Part shown: positions 36,234-46,156 of the stretch, piece after piece | Layout: each line of letters begins with the position of its first letter | Numbering within the stretch: the first letter of the stretch is position 1 | Assembly: GCF_900107975.1 (NCBI RefSeq) | Contig: NZ_FNVF01000009.1 | Span: 124,001 to 188,000, forward strand | Source of the DNA: Paenibacillus sp. UNC499MF | GTDB taxonomy: Bacteria > Bacillota > Bacilli > Paenibacillales > NBRC-103111 | Length of the DNA: 64,000 nt | Direction of reading: 5' to 3' | Made by a program: the position numbers and the translations under genes | The notes under the pieces: model-generated | What the model was told of the DNA's origin: nothing | Database searches by the model: none | The model's input: the letters and a program-made list of their open reading frames with translations, nothing else

Positions 36234-37538
36234 ATGGAGATTTTAATACTTGTTGTTACGTTGGTCTTTGAGCTGGCAATTGCCGTATATTCCATTGCAA
36301 CCAAGCAAAGCCGCAGCAAGATAAAGAGTTGGACGAGAATCGCAATGTTTATAGGATTCGTGATGCTGATCTTGGGGAAAGTTGTCGTATGGGAATACAC
36401 TTGGGGACTGTTTGCAGGCTTGCTCTTTATAGTAGCGTTCAAGGAAATTATTGCACTCTTGCGCAAACAAACACATACTCCGCGTTACAAAGTTTTTTCT
36501 GCGATATGGAAATTCCTCTTGTTAGCACTGACCGTCGTCGTTACCCTTGTTCCTGTTATCCTTTTTCCGCAGCATAGGCTGCCGCAAGTGACAGGTCCGT
36601 ATGCAGTGGCGACCGCCACTTACAGCTATAAGGACAAGAATCGGTTCGAAGAATTTACGGATCAGAAAGACAATCGGTTTGTTAACGTGGAATTTTGGTA
36701 TCCTGATCAGGCAGACGGAACCTATCCTTTGCTTGTGTTCTCCCATGGAGCATTCGGTATTAAAACAAGCAATACTTCTACCTTTACAGAACTTGCGAGC
36801 CACGGTTATGTCGTCGTTTCGATTGACCATCCCTATCATTCTTTTTATACCGTTTCCGAGGATGGAAAGGTCGTGAAGATTAATTCCGAGTACATGCAAG
36901 AATTCAACCATGCAAATAAGGGGGTTTATTCGGTTGGTGAGTTTTTCGAGCTTACTCAAAAATGGATGAAATTGCGGACGGATGATATGGATTTTGTCAT
37001 GGATACAATTCTGGAACAAGCCGAGCAAAAGAAAGATGCTGTATATGAACGCATCGATACCCAGAAAATAGGCGTGTTCGGTCATTCTATGGGGGGTACG
37101 GCAAGCATAGCACTAAGCAGAGAACGCGATGACATTGACGCCGTAGTAAATATTGATGCTCCGTTCTTTAGCGAGCTTGCGTATGATAAAGTTACAAACG
37201 AATTGACTGCAAAATCCGAACCTTACACCATCCCGCTTCTTAACGTTTATTCGGATGATGTGTGGATACAGCTCGACAGCAGTTCTTCGTATATCGCGAA
37301 TAGGATTTCGAATAAAAACTTTCAAGGTGCATACAACGTTCATTTTAAAGGCGCAAAACATTTAAGTTTAACCGATCTGCCTTTATTCTCGCCTATATTG
37401 GCAAACCTGTTGCAAGGAGGCCAAGAAGCAGAGATCGATAAATATTATGCGATTGAAACACAAAATGAACTTATCCTTCGTTTCTTTGACTATGCTCTAA
37501 AGAATCAAGGTCAGTTTGCTCCAAAAGCGACGTATTGA
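36234..37538 (+). CDS. Membrane-anchored alpha/beta hydrolase
   Basis: 434 aa. Three to four N-terminal membrane segments (1-115) precede a hydrolase domain with FSHGAFG (oxyanion region), IDHPYHSFYT, the nucleophile elbow GHSMGG and a late KGAKHLSLTD carrying the catalytic His. Same architecture as the protein at 19718, including the VEFWYP/VQVWYP strand, so the two are paralogues. Related to PAF-acetylhydrolase-like proteins; substrate unknown. ATG 36234 is preceded by GGAGGAGAGG. Confidence 0.75.
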   Translation: MEILILVVTLVFELAIAVYSIATKQSRSKIKSWTRIAMFIGFVMLILGKVVVWEYTWGLFAGLLFIVAFKEIIALLRKQTHTPRYKVFSAIWKFLLLALTVVVTLVPVILFPQHRLPQVTGPYAVATATYSYKDKNRFEEFTDQKDNRFVNVEFWYPDQADGTYPLLVFSHGAFGIKTSNTSTFTELASHGYVVVSIDHPYHSFYTVSEDGKVVKINSEYMQEFNHANKGVYSVGEFFELTQKWMKLRTDDMDFVMDTILEQAEQKKDAVYERIDTQKIGVFGHSMGGTASIALSRERDDIDAVVNIDAPFFSELAYDKVTNELTAKSEPYTIPLLNVYSDDVWIQLDSSSSYIANRISNKNFQGAYNVHFKGAKHLSLTDLPLFSPILANLLQGGQEAEIDKYYAIETQNELILRFFDYALKNQGQFAPKATY

Positions 37539-37688
37539 GTATCTGTTCCGCATGCAGAAAATTAGATTCGGAAAATCGCAGCTCGAAACCACAGCCTTTA
37601 ATCGATAATAGGGCAAATAAACATAAGGGGATAACGTATATATAGCCCTGGAAACTACGTGAATCCCCAAGATTGAGAGGACGATTAG

Positions 37689-38561
37689 ATGAATCAACAG
37701 CCGATTAAGTTCAAGATTGACCATGCATCTTTTGAGCTTCAGGGTCAGCACGATTTCACATGGCTTCAATCTATGGGTACTGTTTTTTGTGTGTTTGATC
37801 AGCAAGATTCTGGCAACATTAGTTTCGGAATCGAAAAGAACGGTAAAAAGCTATTTGTTAAATACGCTGGTTGTAGACCAATGGAGTTTTCCGGAAATCC
37901 TAGAGATGCAATTTCCAGGTTAAAGGTTGCCGTGCCGATGTACAAGACTTTGGAACATCCAAATCTCATTAGTCTTATTGATCATTTTGAAACGAAAGAT
38001 GGGTTTGCTGCTGTATTTGAATGGTTTAATGGCGAATGCCTGCATTCACATTGGTTGTTTGCCGCTCAACCAAAACATAGTCATCCTGAATCGCCTTTCT
38101 ACAGATTCAAACAGTTATCCATACAGAAAAGATTGCAGTCGCTCGATGCCATATATGAATTCCATAAATATGTGGAGTCCAAAGGGTACGTTGCGGTTGA
38201 TTTTTATGATGGCAGTATTCTGTATGATTTTGCAAAGGATTTAACCAGGATCTGTGACATCGACCTCTACAGGCTGGCGCCTTCCGTAAATGACATGGGA
38301 GAGAACTTTTGGGGAGCAAAACGTTCGAAATCGCCGGAAGAGTTTATATTAGGCGCACCTATTGATGAAAGAACGAATGTTTTCACAATGGGAGCTATCG
38401 CTTTCGGATTACTTGGCGGCGAAATGGATCACTCGTTTTCAAAATGGGAGGCAAACCGATCACTTTACGAAGTCGCTTTACGAGCAGTTAGTAAGGAACG
38501 AGAAGAACGATTTACCACTATTAATGATTTTATAAACGCTTGGAATTCAGTTAAAAATTAA
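37689..38561 (+). CDS. Protein kinase-like protein, atypical
   Basis: 290 aa resembling a serine/threonine kinase fold. KKLFVKYAG could hold the ATP lysine; the catalytic loop position reads VAVDFYDGSILYD instead of HRDxxxxN, and the DFG position reads CDIDLYR. The C-lobe segment DERTNVFTMGAIAFGLLGG matches the kinase helix F region. No clear glycine-rich loop. It may be a divergent kinase or a pseudokinase. ATG 37689 is preceded by GAGAGGACG. It precedes the YdcF gene by 93 nt. Confidence 0.65.
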   Translation: MNQQPIKFKIDHASFELQGQHDFTWLQSMGTVFCVFDQQDSGNISFGIEKNGKKLFVKYAGCRPMEFSGNPRDAISRLKVAVPMYKTLEHPNLISLIDHFETKDGFAAVFEWFNGECLHSHWLFAAQPKHSHPESPFYRFKQLSIQKRLQSLDAIYEFHKYVESKGYVAVDFYDGSILYDFAKDLTRICDIDLYRLAPSVNDMGENFWGAKRSKSPEEFILGAPIDERTNVFTMGAIAFGLLGGEMDHSFSKWEANRSLYEVALRAVSKEREERFTTINDFINAWNSVKN

Positions 38562-38654
38562 ACTATTGTGTAAAAAGGCAGTGAGTTACAGAAGTTGCGA
38601 TGATTCATGTGCTTTAAGGCATACATTATCGTGTTAAAGAAAGGAGGAAATTCT

Positions 38655-39320
38655 ATGCAACCGCATATTCCTAAAGATCCTGATGTTCCCGAATTGAATG
38701 AAATACAAATAAATCAATTAACTAACATTGTATTCTTAGGCAGTGAAATAACACCTTGCGATGCAATTTTTGTGTTTGGCGGCACTCATCCGGGCCATTG
38801 GGAAGCAACAATTGATGCTTATAAAAAAGGACTGGGAAAAAAGATCATCGTCACAGGCGGGGTTAGTCCCACAGGAATTAAGCACGAAGATTGGAAAGAT
38901 AAAATTGTGCCTGAAGCCCATGTGATCGTTAAAAAATTACTTAAAGCGGATATTCCTTCGAACATCATTGTGTATGAAGACCGTTCAAGGAATACTTTAG
39001 AGAATGTGTTATTCGGTAAAGAAGTGTTTGATTTCAATACTATTGAATCACTATTAATTGTATGCAAAGCTCATGGAACAGGAAGACAATTTCGTACATT
39101 GGCTAAGCATTTGCCCCTGAACATTAAATATTTTACATATGGTTTTGAGAGCACCTTTGATGGTCAGACGATTAACCGTGAAAACTGGATGCACAGTTCA
39201 AAAGGTCGTTCAAGAGTGTATGGGGAGTATTTAAGAATATGTTTTTATGGCGACCGTGGAGACATTCTTCGACTAGAACAGAAAGTAGAGGGGCTTCCAA
39301 ATGCTGCGATAGCTGAATAA
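38655..39320 (+). CDS. YdcF/DUF218 family protein
   Basis: 221 aa with the YdcF-like Rossmann core: CDAIFVFGGTHPGHWEATI, KKIIVTGGVSP, YEDRSRNTLENVLF and IVCKAHGTGRQF. The family includes SanA/ElyC-like envelope factors and S-adenosylmethionine-binding YdcF; this one lacks a membrane anchor, so it is cytosolic. ATG 38655 follows AAAGGAGG. Role unknown. Confidence 0.8.
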   Translation: MQPHIPKDPDVPELNEIQINQLTNIVFLGSEITPCDAIFVFGGTHPGHWEATIDAYKKGLGKKIIVTGGVSPTGIKHEDWKDKIVPEAHVIVKKLLKADIPSNIIVYEDRSRNTLENVLFGKEVFDFNTIESLLIVCKAHGTGRQFRTLAKHLPLNIKYFTYGFESTFDGQTINRENWMHSSKGRSRVYGEYLRICFYGDRGDILRLEQKVEGLPNAAIAE

Positions 39321-40206
39321 ACCATTTAGCAGCTGCAGGTCACACCGTGTCGGATGACAACACGTATGTTTAAAAGTCGCATAGCAGCGGCTTTTTTCAT
39401 TTTAACGATATAAGTTCTTGTCCAAGTCAGTGACAAGAACTTATATCGTACAAAGACAACGAGGTGAGTTAAGCGTAGAAAACGGCACGTCTAGGTAATA
39501 ACGCCTATGATTTGCGGGAATCGGTAAAGCCCGCAGAAAAGCCCTTGTATTTGCTCTCACCTGTAAAGGGAATGAAATGCAACCAGCTCGTGCAATTTCA
39601 CAAAGGCCGCTGTAGTGAAATCGGCTGGATGGACTTGCTGCAGGTTTATGCGAGAAGACCTTAACTGAAATGAACATTTCACTTTGGATAAACAAACATG
39701 CAAGCATAAGAAAATGAGGGCTTTAAGACTTTCTCTCAACGCAGTTTCTCGCCTAGTTTTCCGGCAGTAGAATGCCATTACCTCACAATTAATTTCTCCG
39801 TGGTAAAATCTTACCTACTAGTCATATCTCCTTACACATCCAGCTAAAATCTATTGAAATTCAAGGTTCAATTGACCGTGTGTATTCTACTCACTTGTGT
39901 TTGTGAAGCCTGAAAATAGTTTTTCATGTCATATTCATGTTATGTATATGCGGCTTAATAATCATTTTGACCGTTAAAATAAAATTTCAATTAAATTTAA
40001 TCGCTTACATTTTGCTTTAAAAATTTTATTCATAAATCATGTTATTTATATTGACACCATATAAGGCTGTGACTATTATTATAAATATCACTGGAGAATA
40101 TAAATTGAAATAGACAGAATTTTCGTTGAATAATCTTTAAAAACATCGGTTTATTGTCAAAATCCTTATTAATTAATTCATTGGTAAAAAAAATGGAGAA
40201 TGAATA
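39321..40206. other. Long intergenic region with repeat copy 1
   Basis: Holds the first copy of a dispersed repeat (39348-39482), then about 300 bp of average composition in which no frame is convincing, then a very AT-rich 300 bp leading to the ROK repressor, probably containing its promoter. No complete gene or transposase motif was found. Confidence 0.5.
39348..39482 (+). repeat. Dispersed repeat, copy 1 of 3
   Basis: It begins GTCGGATGACAA, has a terminator-like hairpin AGTCGC-ATAGCA-GCGGCT with T run, then a perfect 18-bp inverted repeat (39405-39422 and 39432-39449, ACGATATAAGTTCTTGTC and complement), and ends GTTAAGCGTAGAAAA. The same order recurs at 54048 and 63788. Confidence 0.85.
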
Positions 40207-41364
40207 GTGAAAAAACATGACCAGGATTTTATGAAACGCCAGAATCGGCTGACGGTGTTTGAGATCATCAAGCACCAGCAGCCCATCTCACGGGCTTCCA
40301 TTGCCAAGCAGACCGGGATGAGCCCGACTACGGTAAGCCGCATTGTGGCAGAGCTTGCAGAGGAAGGGTATCTGCTGGAGTCCGAACAGGTCTCTGTCGG
40401 GCTCGGCAGGAAGTCCACGCTGCTTGAAATGGTAGATGCCGCCGTACTCTCGGTAGGCGTTGAGCTGGACCGCCATCAAGTGAATATCGGCATTGTGGAT
40501 TTGCAGGGCAATGTTGTAGCCATGAGCCAATATCCGCGGTCAGTGGAAGAGAGTCCCGAAGTTACGCTGGAACGCGTTGGAACAGAAATTGACCAGCTCA
40601 CGAAATCCAATGAGATCGACTGTAAGCGGATCATCGGAGTTGGTGTAGGCCTTCCCGGGATTATAGATAATGACACGGGAGAAGTGATCTTCTCCGTACA
40701 GCTCGGTTGGAGAAATGTCCGGCTTGCTGAACGGCTTAAAGAAATCACCGGTTATGATGTGGCGGTGGACAACGAGCTCAAGGCCAAGGCCCTGGCCGAG
40801 CATATGAAGGGCGCGGCGATTGGCTCACAGCGGACCGTCCTGCTTGGTTTCGGGAATGGAGTAGGTTCGGCGTTCATCATGGAAGGGGAGATCTACCGGG
40901 GCAGGACGAACAGCGCCGGTGAAATCGGCCATACGACGATTGATCCGAACGGCATGCTGTGCGACTGCGGGAAGGCGGGCTGCCTTCAGACTTACATCAA
41001 TATCAAATCATTGCTGTCGGAAGCGAACAAGATCCGGCCGGTCCGCTCGATCGAGGACCTTTTTGAAGCCAAGAAGGCAGGGGAACGCTGGGCACTGCAT
41101 CTGATCGAACGCGCGCTGATGTACATGGCGATCACCATTAACAATGTGGTCTGCATGTACAATCCGGACAGTGTCATCCTTAGCGGGGAACTGACCGACA
41201 AATTCCCGGAGATCTTCGATGAGGTGGTCGACCTGTGTTATTCGAAATATGTTTGGGAGCCCCTCAGGGGCGCCTTCCGGATTCTGAAGTCTGAACTGCA
41301 TGAGCAGGGCGTAGTCATCGGCTCGGGATTGATTTCGCAAAACTGTTTTTTTGCATTGGAATAA
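40207..41364 (+). CDS. ROK family transcriptional repressor (NagC/XylR type)
   Basis: 385 aa. Residues 1-75 form a winged helix (QPISRASIAKQTGMSPTTVS), followed by a ROK sugar-kinase-like domain with GVGVGLPGIID, GFGNGVGSAFIMEGEI, AGEIGHTTIDPNG and the zinc site CDCGKAGC. The effector is probably a sugar or phosphosugar. GTG 40207 has GGAGA eight bases away. As first gene of the same-strand catabolic locus it is the likely local regulator. Confidence 0.9.
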   Translation: MKKHDQDFMKRQNRLTVFEIIKHQQPISRASIAKQTGMSPTTVSRIVAELAEEGYLLESEQVSVGLGRKSTLLEMVDAAVLSVGVELDRHQVNIGIVDLQGNVVAMSQYPRSVEESPEVTLERVGTEIDQLTKSNEIDCKRIIGVGVGLPGIIDNDTGEVIFSVQLGWRNVRLAERLKEITGYDVAVDNELKAKALAEHMKGAAIGSQRTVLLGFGNGVGSAFIMEGEIYRGRTNSAGEIGHTTIDPNGMLCDCGKAGCLQTYINIKSLLSEANKIRPVRSIEDLFEAKKAGERWALHLIERALMYMAITINNVVCMYNPDSVILSGELTDKFPEIFDEVVDLCYSKYVWEPLRGAFRILKSELHEQGVVIGSGLISQNCFFALE

Positions 41365-41418
41365 GTCAGAGAAGTTAAGCAGGGGAGAGCAGGATTGTAC
41401 ATTAAGGAGGGGACAACG

Positions 41419-42435
41419 ATGAGATTTACACCATTAGTTGAGGAGTACCGGGGCGGTGTGCTGGAGAACGTGCATTACGGAGTGGTCAGCATCGTGGATG
41501 AGAAGGGCCGAATCCTCTATTCGGCAGGCGACCCTGAACATCTCACGTTTCTAAGGTCGGCTGCCAAGCCGTTCCAGGCACTTCCGGTTATGAAAAGAAA
41601 AGTTGACGAGGTGTACGGACTCACCGGACAGGAGGCGGCCTTGTTTGCTGCATCTCATCGTGGAGAGCGCTTTCATATTGATGCGCTGGAATCCATGCTT
41701 CTGAAGACAGGCATCAAGGAGGAAGGGCTGCACTGCTGTGAGTCGTATCCGCTCAATGAAGATGCGAAGGCCGAGCGCCACCGGGACCGCGAACCTAAGC
41801 GGAGAATCTTCCATAACTGCTCGGGCAAGCATACCGGACTTATTGCGCTGAGCAAGCATATGGGCTGGGATGAGCGGACGTATTACGAACCTGAGCATCC
41901 TGTTCAGAAGGAAATTGTGGAGACCCTTGCTTATATTGCAGAGGTTCCCGAAGCTTCGATCCCGCAAGGGATTGACGGCTGCGGACTGCCGATCTTTGCA
42001 CTACCGCTGCACAAGATCGCCTATTCCTTCCTGAAGCTCGCATGTCCGGACCTCATTGAAGATAAGGAGACACGGGAGGCGGCGGCCCGGATCGCCCGGC
42101 TGATGAATGAGTATCCCGATATGATCGCGGATACCCGGTTCGTCTGCTCGGAGCTGCTCAAGGATCCGAACCTGTCGGCCAAAGGCGGCGCAAAGGGAGT
42201 GTACGGCATTGGGCTGAGAAACGAAAGACTCGGAATCTCCCTTAAGGTGTCCGACGGTTCCGAACAGGTATGGCCGTGCATTATCGCTTCGATCCTCGAG
42301 CGCCTCGGCTACAGCAATCAAGAGACAATAAACCGCTTATACAAGCTTGTACCGAATTCCATCGTCAATGACGGGGGAACGGAAGTGGGAGAACGCCGGG
42401 CGGTGTTCGAACTGAAGCCTTCATCCAGGGAATAA
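41419..42435 (+). CDS. L-asparaginase (PF06089 family)
   Basis: 338 aa of the thermolabile asparaginase II-like family (COG4448), distinct from AnsA/AnsB. Family motifs: FLRSAAKPFQALP, ASHRGERFHI, FHNCSGKHTGLIAL and GIDGCGLPIFALPL. It would hydrolyse asparagine, or possibly a derivative, to aspartate and ammonia. ATG 41419 follows AAGGAGGGG. It lies between the repressor and the peptide transporter, which suggests it works on imported peptide-derived asparagine. Confidence 0.88.
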   Translation: MRFTPLVEEYRGGVLENVHYGVVSIVDEKGRILYSAGDPEHLTFLRSAAKPFQALPVMKRKVDEVYGLTGQEAALFAASHRGERFHIDALESMLLKTGIKEEGLHCCESYPLNEDAKAERHRDREPKRRIFHNCSGKHTGLIALSKHMGWDERTYYEPEHPVQKEIVETLAYIAEVPEASIPQGIDGCGLPIFALPLHKIAYSFLKLACPDLIEDKETREAAARIARLMNEYPDMIADTRFVCSELLKDPNLSAKGGAKGVYGIGLRNERLGISLKVSDGSEQVWPCIIASILERLGYSNQETINRLYKLVPNSIVNDGGTEVGERRAVFELKPSSRE

Positions 42436-42507
42436 CCTCCAATCCTGCAAGTAAGCATACCGGACATGGAGCGATTCTATATTAACTACTTTTGAGGAGT
42501 GAGACGA

Positions 42508-44109
42508 ATGAAGGTTCAAGGAAAAATGTGGTCCACACTAATGCTGCTGCTTATCTTCGCGGTAGTTGCCGCAGGCTGCGGAGGCAATACGGAGACTGGC
42601 AAGGAAAGTGCGAATACGGGCAAGAGTGAAGGTACTAAGACCGTATCCAAAAACAAAAAAGATGTTGTTATTGCCATTAATGCCAACTTTATTACACTGG
42701 ACCCTCACAACACGAGCGATACTCATTCGATTACCGGAGCAAGAACCATGGTTGAAGGCCTGATGGGCTTCGACGAGAACATGAAAGTCGTTCCAGTGCT
42801 GGCCGACTCCTACAAAATTAGTGATGACGGTCTGGTATACACGTTTACATTGAAGCAGAACATCAAATTCCACGACGGTACGGATTTCAACGCCGAAGCA
42901 GTTAAGGTGAATCTGGACCGCATCCGTGATGAGAAGAACAACCTGAAGATGCGCAAGAGCTTCGCCAAAGTCAGCAAGGTTGAGGCTCCGGATGCCAAAA
43001 CCGTAGTCATCACCTTGAGCGAACCGTATAACGCCTTCCTGAACAAAATGGCGATGGCCCTGATCGTAAGCCCTAAAGCACTGAAGGAGCAGGGCGAGAA
43101 TATCGGTAAAAATCCGGTAGGTACAGGTTCTTTCAAATTTAAGGAATGGGTGCAGGGCGACCGCCTTGTGGTGGTGAAGAACCCGGATTACTGGCAAAAG
43201 GATCTGCCGAAGGTGGAGAGCATCACCTTCAAGCCGGTGCCGGAGAACGGTTCCCGGATTGCGATGCTGAAGACAGGGGAAGCGGATTTCATCTATCCGA
43301 TGCCAACTGAACAAGTCTCCCAAGTAGAGGGGGACAGCAATATTGTGGTAGATAAAACGGATTCCACAATTGTCCGTTACGTCACACTCAACACGACGAA
43401 GAAGCCGTTCGATGATGTGAAGATTCGTCAAGCGATTAACTATGCGATTAACAAAGAAGCTTACATCAAAGTCGTCAAATCCGGTCTGGGCGTGAAGCTG
43501 AATTCTACCATGTCTTCCAAAACGCAGTACTACTCCCAGCAGAGCGGTTACGACTATGATGTGGAGAAAGCAAAGAGCCTGCTTGCAGAAGCCGGTTATC
43601 CTGATGGCTTCACGGCCGAGATCTGGGGCGAGAATGATTCCGAGACAATGAAAGGCATGCAATTCATTCAGCAGCAACTGGCTCTTGTCGGCATCAAGCT
43701 GGATGTGAAGTCGATGGAAGGCGGTACCTTGTCTGAGCAGATTAACTCCGCTGCTACACCAGAGCAGGCCAAGATCCAAATGTGGTATGTAAGCTGGTCC
43801 CCGTCTTCAGGTGACGCAGACGGCGCTACAAGAGGTCTGTTCAGCAGCGAAATGTTCCCTCCGGCAGGAGCCAATACGGCATACTATAAGAATCCGAACG
43901 TGGATCAATGGATTGCCGATGCCAACAAGGCGACCGATCCGGAAAAAGCGAAATCCATTTATGCGGATATTCAAAAAACGATCTGGGCGGATGCCCCATG
44001 GGCCTTCATGGGTGTGGATCAGGTGATTTCAGGCAAGAGAGCCAGCCTGAGCGGCGTAAAAGTATTACCGGACGGCTCCATCACCGTTCGTGATGTGGAA
44101 GTGAAGTAA
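42508..44109 (+). CDS. Peptide ABC transporter substrate-binding lipoprotein (DppA-like)
   Basis: 533 aa, SBP_bac_5 family. Signal peptide MWSTLMLLLIFAVVAAGC with lipobox VAAGC, so it is anchored to the outer face of the membrane, followed by a Gly/Lys/Ser linker. Family signature NPVGTGSFKFKEWVQGDRLV and LTTKKPFDDVKIRQAINYAI-like segments are present. ATG 42508 follows GAGGAG. It supplies substrate to the permease and ATPases that follow. Confidence 0.92.
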   Translation: MKVQGKMWSTLMLLLIFAVVAAGCGGNTETGKESANTGKSEGTKTVSKNKKDVVIAINANFITLDPHNTSDTHSITGARTMVEGLMGFDENMKVVPVLADSYKISDDGLVYTFTLKQNIKFHDGTDFNAEAVKVNLDRIRDEKNNLKMRKSFAKVSKVEAPDAKTVVITLSEPYNAFLNKMAMALIVSPKALKEQGENIGKNPVGTGSFKFKEWVQGDRLVVVKNPDYWQKDLPKVESITFKPVPENGSRIAMLKTGEADFIYPMPTEQVSQVEGDSNIVVDKTDSTIVRYVTLNTTKKPFDDVKIRQAINYAINKEAYIKVVKSGLGVKLNSTMSSKTQYYSQQSGYDYDVEKAKSLLAEAGYPDGFTAEIWGENDSETMKGMQFIQQQLALVGIKLDVKSMEGGTLSEQINSAATPEQAKIQMWYVSWSPSSGDADGATRGLFSSEMFPPAGANTAYYKNPNVDQWIADANKATDPEKAKSIYADIQKTIWADAPWAFMGVDQVISGKRASLSGVKVLPDGSITVRDVEVK

Positions 44110-44220
44110 TCGTTACTTAAGGACGAACAAGTCCGGGGATACAAGCAGGGAGCTAGAAGCAGAAAGTAAGAAGCTAGAAGCACTAAGCAAGCAATAGCTT
44201 GGGGATGTTGATGCAAAGCA

Positions 44221-44257
44221 AGGGGCCGTTTCTGTCTGTAGCTGAGGAGCGGCCCCT
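44221..44257 (+). terminator. Attenuating hairpin between binding protein and permease genes
   Basis: AGGGGCCG and CGGCCCCT form an 8-bp stem around a 21-nt loop; only CTTAT follows, so partial termination or mRNA stabilisation is likely, giving more binding protein than permease. Confidence 0.55.
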
Positions 44258-44288
44258 CTTATGTACTTGTTCAATGAAGGGGGCTCAC

Positions 44289-45218
44289 ATGATGGGAAGA
44301 TACGCGCTACAAAGACTACTTGGAGTCATTCCGCTGCTGTTTGTCGTATCGGTGCTGGTCTTCATGTTCATACACTTAATCCCCGGCGATCCGGCCCGGC
44401 TTGTCGCGGGCAAGGAAGCCACGCTGGAGGAAATTAACGGCATACGGGCACAACTCGGGCTGGATCTGCCGCTATGGCAGCAATATTTCAATTATATGGG
44501 CAAGCTGATGCATGGCGATCTGGGCAGTTCTCTGCGGTCCGGCCTGCCGGTATCCGACATGCTGATGAGCAGATTGACGCCAACCCTTATTTTAACGTTT
44601 TTGAGCTTGGGCTGGGCATTAATCCTCGGTCTGCTGATCGGTACGATCTCTGCGGTTAACCGCAACCGGTGGCCGGATTACGTGGGCATGCTTACCGCAA
44701 TTTCGGGCATCTCGATCCCAGGCTTTTGGCTGGGGCTGGTGCTGATTCAGATCTTCTCGGTACAGCTCGGCTGGTTTCCTACCGGCGGTGTGGATTCCTG
44801 GAAGTCCTATTTCCTGCCTTCCCTCACACTTGGAGCGGGAATTATGTCCATGCTTGCCCGGTTCTCCCGCTCATCCATGCTGGAGACGATGCGGGAAGAT
44901 TATATCCGGACGGGACGTTCGAAAGGGCTTAGAGAGTTCACCGTGGTTGGACGGCATGCGCTGCGCAACTCGCTGATTCAAGTTGTTACTGTAGCGGGTC
45001 TGCAATTCGGGTTTCTGCTGGGCGGCTCCGTGATGGTGGAGACGGTATTCAGTATTCCGGGTCTTGGAAGGCTGCTTGTGGATTCGATTTCTTTTCGGGA
45101 TTATACCGTGATTCAAGCACTGCTGCTGCTGTTTGCGACCCAATTCATACTTATTAATCTTATCGTTGATATGCTGTACGGTGTGCTGAACCCGAAAATC
45201 AGGTATGCGTCTAGCTAG
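44289..45218 (+). CDS. Peptide ABC transporter permease (DppB-like)
   Basis: 309 aa, six membrane helices. It starts YALQRLLGVIPLLFVVSVLVF, contains the family motif HLIPGDPA, and has the coupling EAA loop (EDYIRTGRSKGLREF). ATG 44289 follows AGGGGG. Forms the heteromeric channel with the DppC-like protein. Confidence 0.92.
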   Translation: MMGRYALQRLLGVIPLLFVVSVLVFMFIHLIPGDPARLVAGKEATLEEINGIRAQLGLDLPLWQQYFNYMGKLMHGDLGSSLRSGLPVSDMLMSRLTPTLILTFLSLGWALILGLLIGTISAVNRNRWPDYVGMLTAISGISIPGFWLGLVLIQIFSVQLGWFPTGGVDSWKSYFLPSLTLGAGIMSMLARFSRSSMLETMREDYIRTGRSKGLREFTVVGRHALRNSLIQVVTVAGLQFGFLLGGSVMVETVFSIPGLGRLLVDSISFRDYTVIQALLLLFATQFILINLIVDMLYGVLNPKIRYASS

Positions 45219-45230
45219 GAGGGGAACAGG

Positions 45231-46142
45231 ATGGACAACAATACAACGGTGATGGGAGCCGACTCCTCAGGAGCCGGTGTGACCCTGGTGACGAAGCCGA
45301 CCAAAGGCCGTGCAGCGGAGTTCTTCAGTAAGTTCTGCAAACAGAGAGCGTCGCTTGCAGCAGGCATTTTTATCATTTTTCTGGCAATTATAGCGATCTT
45401 CGGTCCGCATCTTACACCTTATGATCCGAATGCGCCGGATTATGATGCGCTCATGACTGGTCCATCGGCTACGCATTGGGCCGGAACCGATGAATACGGC
45501 AGGGATATCCTGAGCCGTCTGCTTGACGGAACAAGGTTGACCTTGGCGGTCAGCTTGAGTTCCGTGCTGATTGCGGCTGTGCTGGGTACCGTGCTTGGAT
45601 TGCTCAGCGGATATTACGGAGGCTGGCTCGACCGGCTCATCATGCGAGGCAGCGATGTGCTGTTCTCCTTCCCGGATCTGCTGCTGGCCATCGGGATTGT
45701 GGCGATTCTGGGCCCGGGACTGTCCAATGTGGTCATTGCCGTTGCCGTTTTCGGCACGCCGTCATTTGCACGGATTATCCGCAGTGTCACCCTAAGTGCC
45801 AAAGAGACTTTATTTGTGGAAGCTGCCCGCTCGATGGGCGCGAAGAACGTGCGCATTATATGGCAGCATATTTTTCCGCAGACCGTGCCGAGTGTGATCG
45901 TGAACGTAACGATGAAGATCGGCGGTGCGATTCTGGCGGCATCCTCCTTGAGCTTCCTGGGTATGGGAGCGAAGCCGACCGAGCCGGACTGGGGCGCGAT
46001 GCTGAGCATGGGGCGCGACTATTTGAGCATCGCTCCGCACATTGTGTATTTTCCCGGGGTAGCGATCTTTCTGGCTGTACTTGCTTTTAACCTGGTTGGG
46101 GACGGACTGCGTGATGCGCTGGATCCCAAGACGAAAAATTAA
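45231..46142 (+). CDS. Peptide ABC transporter permease (DppC-like)
   Basis: 303 aa. N-terminal OppC-type extension, then six helices; [21 protein letters not shown] and the EAA loop ([20 protein letters not shown]) are family hallmarks. Starts 12 nt after dppB behind GGAGGGG. Confidence 0.92.
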   Translation: MDNNTTVMGADSSGAGVTLVTKPTKGRAAEFFSKFCKQRASLAAGIFIIFLAIIAIFGPHLTPYDPNAPDYDALMTGPSATHWAGTDEYGRDILSRLLDGTRLTLAVSLSSVLIAAVLGTVLGLLSGYYGGWLDRLIMRGSDVLFSFPDLLLAIGIVAILGPGLSNVVIAVAVFGTPSFARIIRSVTLSAKETLFVEAARSMGAKNVRIIWQHIFPQTVPSVIVNVTMKIGGAILAASSLSFLGMGAKPTEPDWGAMLSMGRDYLSIAPHIVYFPGVAIFLAVLAFNLVGDGLRDALDPKTKN

Positions 46143-46156
46143 AGGGGGACAGGGCC

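Noticed and set aside
39500-39800. Possible insertion sequence remnant after repeat copy 1
   Set aside because: No transposase motif in any frame and no terminal repeats found.
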